A DNA stretch of 64,000 nucleotides, taken from the NCBI GenBank assembly GCA_964395665.1, contig CAYNDH010000007.1:1-64000 (forward strand), read 5' to 3'. Position 1 is the stretch's first letter; each line of letters starts with the position of its first letter. The position numbers and the translations under genes were made by a program. Positions 17,701 to 26,175 of the stretch are shown here, in pieces. The notes below the pieces were generated by a model, which saw only the letters and a program-made list of their open reading frames with translations, made no database searches and had not been told where the DNA came from. Origin of the DNA: JAEZAF01 sp964395665 (GTDB taxonomy: Bacteria > Chloroflexota > Anaerolineae > Aggregatilineales > Phototrophicaceae).

Positions 17701-18608
17701 GCAGCGGTCATGCCTGCGATCAATGTATAACGCAGTGACTCCTTCAGCAGCGGCAGATGGATGCCCTGATAGCGCGAGAATGCAGGCAGCAGCGCACCTG
17801 ATGCCGCAAAGCTGATGGAAACGAGAATCAGAATAAAGCTGTAGGCAATGCTGAACCATGCGACTTCCTGCGAAGTACGCAGGATGCCGATCAGCAGCAC
17901 ATCAAAACGGGAATAGAACGAGACCAGCAGAATACTGCCGCCCATCGGCAGCCCTGCACGCAGCATCAGTGTGGAAAAACCGCGATTGAACCGCATGAAC
18001 TGCGGTGTAATCAGCTTCCACAGATAGAGCAGCGTCAGCAGCAGGCCGATCACCGCCCCGGCCAGCAGTCCCCAGACAGCGGTTTCCAGTGTGAGCGTGA
18101 CCAGTGAGAGTAAGATCACAATCACGAGTGTGAGCGCCCGTTCTGCCACCCGTGTGACGAGATCGAGTTCCATCCGTTCAAAGCCGAGAAACACACTTCG
18201 CAGCAGGTCGGAGAAATTGGTGATCACCAGTGTAAAAACGACGATCAGCGCCAGTATTTCCTGCCCTTCGAGCTGATCCAGTGTCAGGATCACCAGCAGG
18301 GCGGCGATCACGGTCAACAGTGTCAGTGTGAGCCGGATGAGCACAGCCGTCTGGACAAACTGCCCGGCAGCATCACGGGATCGGGCGATCTCTCGGGTGA
18401 TGATCTTCGAGAGGCCCATATCACTGAAGCTTAGAATCAGACCGAAGGTGTTGAACATGAACACATACTGACCGTAAATCTCATTATCCAGCAGCCGGGC
18501 GAGCAGCCAGCTAATGACAAAGGACAGCACCATGGCTCCAAGCAGCGACAGCACCGAACTGCCGATATTCCTGAGGATCACGCGACTGCTGTTTTTCTCA
18601 TGTTCCAA
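14721..18608 (-). CDS. Polysaccharide flippase (Wzx/MATE-like) fused to a large extracytoplasmic protein
   Basis: The protein has 1295 residues. Residues 1 to about 465 form a typical flippase of the MOP superfamily with 12-14 membrane segments, expected to move lipid-linked oligosaccharides across the membrane. At Met469-Met470 (17204-17201) a second unit begins. It has a basic n-region, a hydrophobic core and VTAQAQ, and so looks exactly like an N-terminal signal peptide. About 640 residues of predicted outside domain follow, with two EF-hand-like loops (DHNNNGTVD and DTNNDGIPEY). A CARDB-like Ig domain lies at about 1140-1235 and a C-terminal membrane helix at about 1265-1285. Normal flippases are 400-500 residues. 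The gene is followed directly by a GT-C-like gene. The outside part is not recognised. Confidence 0.8.
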   Translation of the reverse strand: MEHEKNSSRVILRNIGSSVLSLLGAMVLSFVISWLLARLLDNEIYGQYVFMFNTFGLILSFSDMGLSKIITREIARSRDAAGQFVQTAVLIRLTLTLLTVIAALLVILTLDQLEGQEILALIVVFTLVITNFSDLLRSVFLGFERMELDLVTRVAERALTLVIVILLSLVTLTLETAVWGLLAGAVIGLLLTLLYLWKLITPQFMRFNRGFSTLMLRAGLPMGGSILLVSFYSRFDVLLIGILRTSQEVAWFSIAYSFILILVSISFAASGALLPAFSRYQGIHLPLLKESLRYTLIAGMTAAVCIFIGAETLILTIYGSSYAPSVGVLQLFGFTLVFIFPTHLMLNLLLSVNKQTAVFQRHLLSALLLLILDPFLIMLLGIQGAALANILVEATVFGLYLALIRKHTGSLFFRPILRVFAAGGAAFAAYLLLPASAVFQILITVVVYLAAVFAFRCLTLDDLQRLGGMMPFGKRLKYFVPVAVLMMLFTIPVTAQAQEPTSPIRIPAVLLGEGDMIRVYDDGNGIADFHRDTWVFDVGDDGSAQLVIRFSSYPNITVAQIYVDHNNNGTVDILIEDNEVRVIEPGSSLPVIRVIANGDWFLPDGRLNWNIRFQTDGAILYDENENIPASIELLNTIASIWTPFLVRDGEPDMEFEFLDTNNDGIPEYHLWRLLINTPSRINATRSRLWANSGQYEPVQPQGFNHWPFLVSKTAAPDVISGGTNYFDIPPFIQIDWTNGKVTPPLFHGYPIEHGFHVHNLEYLEKGKVNYANFEIAQAYYDLAQDRDSLPELHIRHRYFDAWDPKAWNLPSPINEIRYSWNQSDVSDLSWDFRLGLGGRYPVVEETIFPDFTYRSVPYDDLPQWVTTRDWDISVLVAAETFRYPSSEGIYEWAPVEAVPLLDEELAAQIRTDEIDFRNSLLSRMLSGQEYNVDIPATFESLIAGMRGEISYTSSHRPYLYFSPVDQKLHLSFADYGIWNFEEGGQQRIYNLNGDETLDQWIYLLDGDVQRQMLYADPYLIYAGEDEVLLKHVEIEPAAFQTLPPTTHTEWLALKNRLEAAQGAADIVQGEYRPMFEQFSGKVQRFASASISDVRAFDGGIRFVLDLHDAPQHGLDPGLVVVSIPAGGTVSFLPLTPPALTFSMEPLPVRERTSTQLQLRIGNNGLKDAHNTLIELYARQQSQTVLIHTEGMDINAGEERILRPIWKPQNPGEWELFARVTQDAVWDDEQWISEREAVQIDAVTVDPIQVAEADLLLSLNQELPLNGIPILIIMGCLAISASALFVLIAKNMGRSV

Positions 18609-18701
18609 GATGGCTATTCCCTGTGCTGTAACCTGTATCCGGTGTCATGATTGGACCAGCAGGCATGATCGGGTTATAGACATAAACCACCCGTTCGACT
18701 C

Positions 18702-19862
18702 TCATCCGACCTCTGGCGCGATCACCGGCTGAACAGGCTGCGGCTGCGTCCCCAGCACCTGATGGTAAACGGCAAGCGTATCGCGGACCGTCCGCGCCCA
18801 GTTGAACTGCAAGGCATGATCGCGCAGGGCGGCGGCGTCTGCGGGATGATCAAGCTGGAAGATCAGCGCATCGGCCAACTGCTGCGCGTCTGCCGGATCA
18901 AACTGCACGGCCAGATCACCGACCAGTTCCGGTAATGAGGTCCGGTTGGATGTGACGACCGGTGTACCGCACGCCATCGCCTCAAGTACCGGGAAGCCGA
19001 AGCCCTCATACCACGACGGCAGCACCACGACATCAGCGGCGTTATAAAACCGCACCAGATCCTCATCATCCACCGTGTCGATAAAATGCACGGCATCCGT
19101 GAGCGTCAGTGTGTCGATCATGCCCAGCAGCGCCCGGCGTTCACCCTCAAAATGCGCCTTTCCCAGCTTGATCAATCGGACATCGCGGCGTGTGCGGCGG
19201 ATGATCGCCAGCGCCTGCATCAGCGTCCGCAGGTTTTTACGCGGATCTTCCGAGCCGACATACAGCACATACTGCACATCAGCGCGCAGCCCGTATTTCT
19301 GGCGGAACTCATCGGTCACGTTCACGGAGCGAAAGCGCTGATGATCGACGCCCAGATAGGTGACGGCGATCCGTTCCGGCTTCAGGCCGAGTGTCTCTAC
19401 CAGGGTCTGTCTGGTATATTCGGAGATGGCGATCACGGCATCGGCGCGGCGCAGGGCCTGAAGTGCAAGGCGATAAAATGCGGCATCCACGCCATGCCGG
19501 AAGGTGTTCAGCATTGGATCATGGCGCGTCAGATACGGGATAATATCCAGTACAGAGACGACGCACGGAACCCGCAAACGGCGGAGCAGCAGTGTCGCCA
19601 TCGTCTGCGTCGGCAGGTGATAGAGATCCGTGCTGACCGGGGCCAGCGCCAGCGGATAGCTGTTGAAAAACGCCTGCACATCGACACCGGTCCGGCGCAG
19701 CGGCTGCGCCACACGATCCGATGGAAACCGCTTTGGCTGCTGAAGCTGGATATCGACTCCCGCTGTCAGCAGGCCGTGATACAGCTCCATCACATAGCGC
19801 TGCGTCCCGGTGAGGCTTCCCCCTTTATGAAGCAGTTGTACGCGCATGGGTCTATCCTGCAT
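18702..19862 (-). CDS. Glycosyltransferase family 4
   Basis: This 386-residue GT-B enzyme should move a sugar from a nucleotide donor to a lipid-linked glycan acceptor on the cytoplasmic side. Visible GT4 marks are VGSEDPRKNL (about 182-191), the donor-site block SWYEGFGFPVLEAMACGTPV (about 285-304) with its E-x7-E pattern, and SNRTSLPEL just after. The start at 19862 has an AAGGGG site nine bases upstream; an in-frame ATG at 19847 is also possible. It lies between the membrane GT2 gene and the flippase fusion in the same transcription unit. Confidence 0.88.
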   Translation of the reverse strand: MQDRPMRVQLLHKGGSLTGTQRYVMELYHGLLTAGVDIQLQQPKRFPSDRVAQPLRRTGVDVQAFFNSYPLALAPVSTDLYHLPTQTMATLLLRRLRVPCVVSVLDIIPYLTRHDPMLNTFRHGVDAAFYRLALQALRRADAVIAISEYTRQTLVETLGLKPERIAVTYLGVDHQRFRSVNVTDEFRQKYGLRADVQYVLYVGSEDPRKNLRTLMQALAIIRRTRRDVRLIKLGKAHFEGERRALLGMIDTLTLTDAVHFIDTVDDEDLVRFYNAADVVVLPSWYEGFGFPVLEAMACGTPVVTSNRTSLPELVGDLAVQFDPADAQQLADALIFQLDHPADAAALRDHALQFNWARTVRDTLAVYHQVLGTQPQPVQPVIAPEVG

Positions 19863-19875
19863 CGTTATATCCCCT

Positions 19876-20976
19876 TTACCACAGTTCCGAATTCAGGATG
19901 GCCCCCTGAATCAGCGTGAGGGACCACAGGCTGAAATCCAGCAGGATATACAGCGGCAGCATCAGGTAGCCGTGCCCGAAGGACACACCCGTCAGCGCTT
20001 CACCAAAACGCATATAGCGCATCCGGCTGGCGATGACGAAACACCACAGCAGCAGTACGACTGTCAGCAGCGGCGGCCCGATGATCAGGCCGATAACCGA
20101 CAGCACCAGCACGGACATCCCAACCAGTGAAGCGAGAACCGCCTGTGCTGCTTCGCGATACGCCTTAAATCGAACGCCGTGCAGCATGATATTACGCAGC
20201 CAGCGGGTCTGCTGGGTGCGATAGTGGGTCAGGGTTTCGGCAAATCGGGTCTGGATGGTGCTGCCTGCTGCATGTCGGATGGCATAGCCATGATCCAGCA
20301 CCACTTTCGCAAGGTGATAATCAGTTCCAGTCGGCACCGGGATAAAAAAGCCGCCGATGGTCTCCAGCACGCCGCGAGTGAGCGCCGCATTCCGGCCCAG
20401 AATGCCATTTGTCAAATCCCCCCACCGCGACCGGCTGTACAGATCCGTAAACCAGACATGCAGTGCCAGTGTGTTCTCAAGCTGGCGGTTCAGGGGACGG
20501 CTGCCGCCGGTGACGATCGCCATCTCGTCGTTGATGATCGGCATCAGGATGCGCTCGAACGACTCATCGTCATAAAGGCAGTCAGCGTCTGTCAGGTAGA
20601 TGATGTCACCGGATGCCAGTTCATAACAGCGCTTGAGGGCTTCCTGTTTTCCCGCGCCCGGCGGCTGTTCCAGCACATGCACATTCGGGGCAGCACAGGC
20701 CAGCGCACGGGCATACGTATCATCGTCACCCCCCACGCACAGAATCAGTTCGCGGTTGGGATAACACAGGTTCAGGAATGAGCCGATATGATCTTCGATC
20801 ATCCGCGCTTCATTCCAGCCTGCCACCAGTACGCTGACTTTTGGCATGGACATCAGCCGGACGGGGGGCAGCGCCCGCGTTTTCAGTTCGCGCAGCACGG
20901 CCTGATCCTGCTGCCATCTGCGCCACTGAAGGACAGCGATCACCGCCAAGCCAATCAAGGGGAGTAAATACGACAT
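19876..20976 (-). CDS. Membrane glycosyltransferase family 2 (processive-type)
   Basis: The start is set at ATG 20976 (366 residues), after GAGG and seven bases beyond the upstream stop. The longer frame to 21165 would run through the upstream gene and adds an implausible Arg/Ser-rich leader. An N-terminal membrane helix (2-18) is followed by a GT-A domain (about 45-265) with VSVLVAGWNEA, the DADC metal-binding motif and QQTRWLRN, the QxxRW motif of processive GT2 enzymes. Two or three C-terminal helices follow. Such proteins resemble hyaluronan and cellulose synthase-like enzymes, so polymer synthesis is possible. The sugar is unknown. Confidence 0.87.
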   Translation of the reverse strand: MSYLLPLIGLAVIAVLQWRRWQQDQAVLRELKTRALPPVRLMSMPKVSVLVAGWNEARMIEDHIGSFLNLCYPNRELILCVGGDDDTYARALACAAPNVHVLEQPPGAGKQEALKRCYELASGDIIYLTDADCLYDDESFERILMPIINDEMAIVTGGSRPLNRQLENTLALHVWFTDLYSRSRWGDLTNGILGRNAALTRGVLETIGGFFIPVPTGTDYHLAKVVLDHGYAIRHAAGSTIQTRFAETLTHYRTQQTRWLRNIMLHGVRFKAYREAAQAVLASLVGMSVLVLSVIGLIIGPPLLTVVLLLWCFVIASRMRYMRFGEALTGVSFGHGYLMLPLYILLDFSLWSLTLIQGAILNSELW

Positions 20977-20983
20977 GCGTCCT

Positions 20984-22345
20984 CTATTTCCAAAGCAAAG
21001 ACTGTACACAGACATCCGCCCACATCGCGCCTTTATGCCAGCGGTAAAGCGTCTGGCCCTGCGGGACGGCGCGAAGTTCAGCACTGCGAAGCTCGATGCG
21101 TTCATCATCTTCATAAAAGCGCACGGGCTGACCGCGCACGGTGCAGTCGATCTCGACCGGATCAACCCGGACAGTATTTACTGCCGCAGTGAACGCCGCA
21201 TGCTCGATCTGATCAGGTAAGGCGGATGTCAGATAGCGGAAAGCCTTATCATTCCAGCCGCAGACCGGCAGCACATCACGGAAATCGGGCAGAAACCCCG
21301 GTGTGCGCTGCGAACTCTGCGAAGCGAAACCGTGAGCAGAACGAAATCCGCCGGACGAAAGCTGACCGGACAAGAGCCATGCCTGACTGGGGGCCAGATC
21401 GAAATCAGCGCCATACGGCGTCAGTAAGGCCAACGCTCGCAGGATGTCCGCCGCACCAGCGATCCACTGCGGATAGCGATTGACACGGCCATCACGGTAG
21501 ATCACCTGTGGAAAGCCGCCGTCGGGACTGCGCCAGCGCATGATGAAGTCAGCGGCGCGGTGGGCGGCATTCAGATAGCGCTCATCACCGGACCAGCGAA
21601 AGCTCATGATCAGCGCGGGGATACAACGTGCCGCGTAATACGGAAAAAACCATTCAACCCGGTGCTGCCCGGTGCTGTACTGATAGATTGCGCCACGCAG
21701 CGGACCGTCTGAAATCTGATGATCCAGAATCCGGTCCAGTGTCGGCAGTGCATACCACAGTGCATAGGACTCATCATCAGTCAGCGATGCCAGCAGCAAG
21801 AGCGATTCGCTCAATGTGGCGGCTTTGTTGGGGACAAAGGTGGAATGATCGAGATTGTCATGGAAAACACCGTCAGCCCACAACTGCTGGATGAAATAAC
21901 AGTCGATATTTTCCTTTGCAGCCTGAAGATAACGCTCCGAGCCGGTGACTTTCGCCAGCCGCAGCAGCGCAATATCCGCAGCGGCCTCATGCGGACGACC
22001 GCCGGAATACGGGTTGAGTTCAAAGCTGGAATTGCGAAAATTTCCACCGGGATACTGCCCTGCGACCAGATCATCCCCGGCCCGCTCTGCCTTCTCCAGC
22101 CAGTGGAGATCGCCGGTCTTCTGATACAGGTTGAGATAACCGCTGATGATGCCCTCATAGCGCCAGTCCAGCCCCGCGCCGGTATACTGAAGGCAGTTCT
22201 GCCACCAGTGGACCACCGGCCCCGCGTAGCCATCAGATGCACGCATCGTCTCAAACCAGTGATCGAGCCACGCAATCCGATGGATGAGATCAGGCATTGT
22301 GCCCGATATGATGTCAGGCGTTAGATCAGGCGTGATGTCAGACAT
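20984..22345 (-). CDS. (alpha/alpha)-barrel glycosidase- or epimerase-like protein
   Basis: This 453-residue cytoplasmic protein has repeated helical hairpins around aromatic-rich turns (HWWQNCLQYTGAGLDWRYEG near 47-66, WFFPYYAARCIPALIM, WIAGAADILRALALL). This is the pattern of an alpha/alpha toroid found in glycoside hydrolases, lyases and C5-epimerases. I cannot assign a family or catalytic acid with confidence. It overlaps the preceding gene by eight bases and sits seven bases before the GT2 gene, so it belongs to the glycan cluster. The N-terminus carries a short repeated Asp-Ile/Leu-Thr-Pro motif from DNA repeats near 22308-22345, and the true start may be a later Met (for example 22296). 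Confidence 0.6.
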   Translation of the reverse strand: MSDITPDLTPDIISGTMPDLIHRIAWLDHWFETMRASDGYAGPVVHWWQNCLQYTGAGLDWRYEGIISGYLNLYQKTGDLHWLEKAERAGDDLVAGQYPGGNFRNSSFELNPYSGGRPHEAAADIALLRLAKVTGSERYLQAAKENIDCYFIQQLWADGVFHDNLDHSTFVPNKAATLSESLLLLASLTDDESYALWYALPTLDRILDHQISDGPLRGAIYQYSTGQHRVEWFFPYYAARCIPALIMSFRWSGDERYLNAAHRAADFIMRWRSPDGGFPQVIYRDGRVNRYPQWIAGAADILRALALLTPYGADFDLAPSQAWLLSGQLSSGGFRSAHGFASQSSQRTPGFLPDFRDVLPVCGWNDKAFRYLTSALPDQIEHAAFTAAVNTVRVDPVEIDCTVRGQPVRFYEDDERIELRSAELRAVPQGQTLYRWHKGAMWADVCVQSLLWK

Positions 22346-22892
22346 GCGCTTTCCTCAACACGACAATATTCAGAGTAGTGAGCAGCGTCTGCGGTGTCGC
22401 ACAGGCCGAGCGCATCCGATAGAGACAGCGATCCGCAAGGTCATCACGGTGCAGGGCCTGCATCAGCCTGACCGCCGCCGCCCACAACAGACTGTGCGGC
22501 CCGTGAAAGCCATAACGTGCTTCGACTTCAAACCCGGCATCGGACAGGCGCCGGAGCACCGAACGCCAGCCCGTGGACGGCTCGCGCAGCAGACGCGAAA
22601 GCCGGCCCCCGCCGATCACGATCACATGCGTATAATCTTCCAGCGCCGCTGTCACCGTTGGCAGTTCATCCGGTTCTGGCCCCGCCCAGATCAGGGTGTG
22701 CGTTCGCCCGGGCTGCTGTACATCCCGCAGCCGCCGGTTGAGTTCACGAGCGTAAAGCGGGGATTGGGCGACAACTGTCACGATCCCGTCGTGCTTCGTG
22801 GCGAACTTTGCGGCCAGCATCGCGGCCAGATCGAACACGTGCCAATGATCCAGCAGCGGGATCTGAAGTGGCGGTGTTTCAGACAGCAGCAT
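22338..22892 (-). CDS. Hypothetical protein of the glycan cluster
   Basis: This 184-residue protein has no signal peptide or membrane helix. It shows alternating strands and helices with a glycine-rich turn (VIVIGGGRLSRLL, about 90-102) and a C-terminal region GFHGPHSLLWAAA. This is loosely like the tail of class I methyltransferases found next to glycosyltransferases, but the SAM-binding GxGxG motif at the N-terminus is absent. I do not recognise the family. It overlaps its neighbours on both sides by 8 and 14 bases, which supports real translation and coupled expression with the GT4 gene upstream. Confidence 0.55.
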   Translation of the reverse strand: MLLSETPPLQIPLLDHWHVFDLAAMLAAKFATKHDGIVTVVAQSPLYARELNRRLRDVQQPGRTHTLIWAGPEPDELPTVTAALEDYTHVIVIGGGRLSRLLREPSTGWRSVLRRLSDAGFEVEARYGFHGPHSLLWAAAVRLMQALHRDDLADRCLYRMRSACATPQTLLTTLNIVVLRKAHV

Positions 22893-24081
22893 AGGTCAGC
22901 GCTTCCGTGTAAACCTGTTCCAGACGCGGCGCAATCGCGCTCCACGTGTATTCTGTCAGCACCTTCTGCCGACCATTCGCCCCCATTTCGCGCCGCCGTT
23001 CGGGATCTTCAAGCAGATAGGCAAGCGCCGCCGCCAGTTCATCCACATTCCCCGGTGCGACCAGCAGACCGTCCGAATGATGCTGGACCACGGTTCGCAC
23101 ACCGGGCAGGCTGCTGGCAATCACCGGTTTACCGGTCGCCATTGCTTCCAGCAGCACAACGCCGAACGCCTCACCCATCGTGGTCGATGGCAGGACGTGG
23201 AGATCGCACAGGGCGTAATACAGCGGCAGTTCGTCATCTGGTACACGTCCGCAGAAGGTGACACGATCCGCAATCCCCAGTGAATGCGCCTGCTGTTCGT
23301 ACTGCGTCCGCAGATCGCCATCGCCCACGATCAGCAGTCGCACGCCGTCAGCCCGCACGCAGTCGGCCCGCACGCCGTCGGCCCCAGCAGCATTGACCTG
23401 TGCGAAGCCCTGAAGCAGCACCGAAACACCCTTAAAGTAATGCGGTGTATCCAGCCCGCCGACGAACAGGATCACGCGGTCGGTGGCTTCCAGCCCATGA
23501 CGCGCACGCAGGGCAGAAGCGTCAATCTCCGGGCAGAAGCGGTCCGCATCGACACCGTTGGGCATCGCGGTGATCTTCTCCGGGATATCGTCAAACAGGC
23601 TGGCGACACGCGATAAACGCCCATAATCCAGTGAGGTGAACATCAGCCGGTCCGCCGCCATCAGGATCTGACGGCCAAGAACTGCTTCATGCATCCTGAC
23701 GCCAGTGCCGATCATCCCGTTCAGGATCAGATCCTGATGATAGGTGATCACAAAGCGGCAGCGGCGCAGCAGCCGCTTCAGGTAGATCATCTCCTGGCCG
23801 AACACAAACGGATAATGCAGATGGATCAGGTCATAGCCGTGCAGCGACATCAGCTTTGGCAGCAGCGGCGCATTTCCGATCCGCAGGGCGGCAGGCAGGC
23901 GGCGAACAGTGATCTCCGGCGGGTCTTCGGGCATATTTACGCGGTCGGAAGCGGCGGTATAAACCGTGACGTTGTGCCCGCGCCGTGCCATTTCAACTGC
24001 GTTGTAATAACACACCGTGCCGGTGCCACCGTGATAAGGCGGAAAGGTTGCGGTAACGTGTGCGATTTTCATACGCGCCAT
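22879..24081 (-). CDS. Glycosyltransferase family 4
   Basis: This is a 400-residue GT-B enzyme. The N-terminal Rossmann domain begins KIAHVTATFPPYHGGTG, with the acceptor-side glycine loop. The C-terminal donor domain has GRVPDDELPLYYALCDLHVLP and a variant donor block TMGEAFGVVLLEAMATGKPV. An unusual insert of three 5-residue repeats (ADGVR, ADCVR, ADGVR, near residue 235) precedes the strand RLLIVGDGD and derives from a 15-bp tandem DNA repeat. AGGAG lies close to ATG 24081; ATG 24072 (MKIAH) has better spacing and is equally likely. It is part of the surface glycan operon. Confidence 0.86.
   Translation of the reverse strand: MARMKIAHVTATFPPYHGGTGTVCYYNAVEMARRGHNVTVYTAASDRVNMPEDPPEITVRRLPAALRIGNAPLLPKLMSLHGYDLIHLHYPFVFGQEMIYLKRLLRRCRFVITYHQDLILNGMIGTGVRMHEAVLGRQILMAADRLMFTSLDYGRLSRVASLFDDIPEKITAMPNGVDADRFCPEIDASALRARHGLEATDRVILFVGGLDTPHYFKGVSVLLQGFAQVNAAGADGVRADCVRADGVRLLIVGDGDLRTQYEQQAHSLGIADRVTFCGRVPDDELPLYYALCDLHVLPSTTMGEAFGVVLLEAMATGKPVIASSLPGVRTVVQHHSDGLLVAPGNVDELAAALAYLLEDPERRREMGANGRQKVLTEYTWSAIAPRLEQVYTEALTYAAV
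23342..23386 (-). repeat. Three 15-bp tandem units in a GT4 gene
   Basis: ACGCCGTCAGCCCGC (23342), ACGCAGTCGGCCCGC (23357) and ACGCCGTCGGCCCCA (23372), plus-strand spelling. They encode three pentapeptides of the type ADGVR in the linker before the donor domain. Confidence 0.8.
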
Positions 24082-24103
24082 TCTCCTGTCATCCTCTTCA
24101 CTC

Positions 24104-25198
24104 TCACCAGCGGATGACCGTCATGGCCGCCTGTTTCCAGAGGCGGAAACAGGGATCGAACAGCCGCTGCGCCAGCTTCGCACTGAAGCCGCTGCTGACC
24201 TGTCCATAAGCAAGCTGATGCGTACACCAGACCAGCAGATCGCGGTCACGCACCCGTCGCGTATGCTGACTGCGGCGGCGTGACTGCATGAGCGGCGGCC
24301 AGTGTCTGATCAGCCAGCCGTAATTTTCAGATTTCGCCCGCAGATACGGCCAGCCGTTGAGCGCGGCATAGCCCCAGCTTATGATCTCAGCCAGCAGCAG
24401 CGCAGGCAGCAGGACCAACAGCGTCCGCCAGCGCAGGTTTTTCAGCAGCAGTTGGTGACGATTGCGCTCGTTCCAGCGGAATTTGGACGGCGTATAATTC
24501 ACGTGGTAGTCATGGGCGATGACCGCATCCGGGCTATACCGGCAGCTATAGCCAGCCAGCCGCACCCGCCACGAGAGGTCAGTATCTTCACCATAGGCTG
24601 GTGAGAAGATCTCATCAAAGCCGCCGAGTTCCTCATACAGCGAACGACGGATGGCAAAGGCCGCCCCACTGATCGCGCAGACTTCAGTCGGATGATTCAG
24701 CGTGGCTGCCGTCACTGGCTGCATCCAGCCGCGAATGTAACCAAAGCCGGTGTAATGGACCTCATTCCCGCAGGTGTTAACCGTGTCTGGCTGGTCGGTG
24801 AGGACGATTTTCGGAGTCACAGCACCGGCATTTTCATGGGCCTCCAGTGCCTGCACCAGTTGTTCGACACTGCCGGGCATGACCTGCGTATCCGGATTGA
24901 GAAACACCAGCACATCAGCATCTGCGGCAGCGGCCCCGCGATTGTTCCCGCCGCTGAAGCCCAGATTAGCCCCTGCTTCGATCAGGCGGACCTCTGGGTA
25001 ATCCCGCCGCACAAATGCCGCACTGCCATCCTGTGAGGCATTATCGACGACGATCACACCGCTATAGCCCGCGTCCCGCAGCGAACTCAGGCAGGCGCTC
25101 AGATCATGCCGGTTGTTGTAGCTGACGATAATGATGTTAGAGGTGAGGCTGACTGCCGGGGCTGCGGGATATTCGTAATCGACCTGTACCGACATCAT
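24104..25198 (-). CDS. Glycosyltransferase family 2 (rhamnosyltransferase-like)
   Basis: This 364-residue protein has a GT-A fold. It shows NIIIVSYNNRHDLSACL near the N-terminus, VVDNASQDGS, NLGFSGGNNRGAA and the metal-binding LNPDTQV. These are the signatures of dTDP-rhamnose or galactofuranose transferase-like GT2 proteins. GEDTDLSWR (about 196-204) is the typical acceptor or catalytic-base ED motif. The C-terminal part is basic and membrane-associated, with one hydrophobic stretch near 262-280. The start overlaps the stop of the upstream GT2 gene by four bases, so they are coupled. Confidence 0.87.
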   Translation of the reverse strand: MMSVQVDYEYPAAPAVSLTSNIIIVSYNNRHDLSACLSSLRDAGYSGVIVVDNASQDGSAAFVRRDYPEVRLIEAGANLGFSGGNNRGAAAADADVLVFLNPDTQVMPGSVEQLVQALEAHENAGAVTPKIVLTDQPDTVNTCGNEVHYTGFGYIRGWMQPVTAATLNHPTEVCAISGAAFAIRRSLYEELGGFDEIFSPAYGEDTDLSWRVRLAGYSCRYSPDAVIAHDYHVNYTPSKFRWNERNRHQLLLKNLRWRTLLVLLPALLLAEIISWGYAALNGWPYLRAKSENYGWLIRHWPPLMQSRRRSQHTRRVRDRDLLVWCTHQLAYGQVSSGFSAKLAQRLFDPCFRLWKQAAMTVIRW

Positions 25199-26175
25199 TG
25201 ACCGCTTCCCCGATGGACAAAATCAAAGATCAGTCCTCTCAGGGAATGCAGGATAAGCCCGGTAAACATGGAAAGCACGCCGATGAAACACAGCGTAAGC
25301 GCCAGCAGCGCGGTCCCCAGCGCCAGTTCCTGAATCTTCCAGTAGGTTTCGATCACCCTTAATGCAACGACACTGCCGATGATCGTCATCATCAGGCCCG
25401 GCACGGTGAAGAACAGCAGCGGACGTGTCTGGCCGATCAGTTTGAGAATGCCGCTGAGGACGCGCATCCCGTGTGAGATGACAGGGCGCTTGGGTTTATC
25501 CACATAGCGGATCGTAATCGGCACTTCCAGCACCCGCAGCCGGAGATCCTTTGCCAGAAACTGCATCTCGGATTCGACTGAAAAACCCTTGGATGCAAAA
25601 TTGAAGGCTTCGACAGCCCTGGGGGAAAAAGCGCGGAAACCACTCTGCGAGTCGGTCAGCGGCGTGCCGGAAACCGCATTGATCAGCAGATTGAAACCCT
25701 GATGCCCAAGGATGCGTTGCAGGGGGACGTTGCTGGTTTTTTCCAGATAGCGGGAGCCGATCACAATATCGGCCTGCCCTGCCAGCACAGGGGCCATGAC
25801 GACCGGCAGTTCCTCTGGCATGTGCTGCCAGTCACCGTCGATGGTAATCACAACCGCCGGGTCGAATTCTTTTGCTTTTTTAAAGCCGGTGTTCAGGGCG
25901 ACACCCTTCCCCCGGTTGGTTTCGTGATTGACGACGACTGCCCCGGCTTTGCGGGCGATGTTAGCCGTATCATCGGCGGACCCGTCGTTGACGACGATCA
26001 CAATATCGGCGTATTCACAAGCCGTCAGGACCACGCTTCCAACGAAGCGCGCCTCATTATAGGCAGCGATCACCACAACAATCTGGCCGTCGGTTTCGCG
26101 TTTTTCGATTTCGGGGACCCAATGAATTTCGGGGGCAGGGGCGTCGAAGAGCTTGACTTTTTCAGCAGTTGTCAT
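25195..26175 (-). CDS. Dolichyl-phosphate mannosyltransferase-like GT2 with membrane tail
   Basis: This 326-residue protein is the first gene of the minus-strand glycan cluster, and GAGGG precedes the ATG. The GT-A domain (about 28-245) has VVVIAAYNEARFVG, VVNDGSADDT, NRGKGVALNTG and TIDGDWQH, matching the DPM1/polyprenyl-phosphate sugar synthase family. Two hydrophobic helices (about 252-275 and 288-312) end the protein. It likely loads a sugar onto a polyprenyl phosphate carrier, giving the donor that the GT-C enzymes of this region would use. That link is inference. Confidence 0.88.
   Translation of the reverse strand: MTTAEKVKLFDAPAPEIHWVPEIEKRETDGQIVVVIAAYNEARFVGSVVLTACEYADIVIVVNDGSADDTANIARKAGAVVVNHETNRGKGVALNTGFKKAKEFDPAVVITIDGDWQHMPEELPVVMAPVLAGQADIVIGSRYLEKTSNVPLQRILGHQGFNLLINAVSGTPLTDSQSGFRAFSPRAVEAFNFASKGFSVESEMQFLAKDLRLRVLEVPITIRYVDKPKRPVISHGMRVLSGILKLIGQTRPLLFFTVPGLMMTIIGSVVALRVIETYWKIQELALGTALLALTLCFIGVLSMFTGLILHSLRGLIFDFVHRGSGQ

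Noticed and set aside
20977..21165. 63-codon extension of the membrane GT2 gene
   Set aside because: It overlaps the upstream gene and encodes a non-conserved basic leader; ATG 20976 has a ribosome site and opens directly into the membrane helix.
23342..23386. CRISPR-like short repeats
   Set aside because: Units are 15 bases with no spacers and lie in frame inside a glycosyltransferase gene, so they are tandem duplications and not a CRISPR array.
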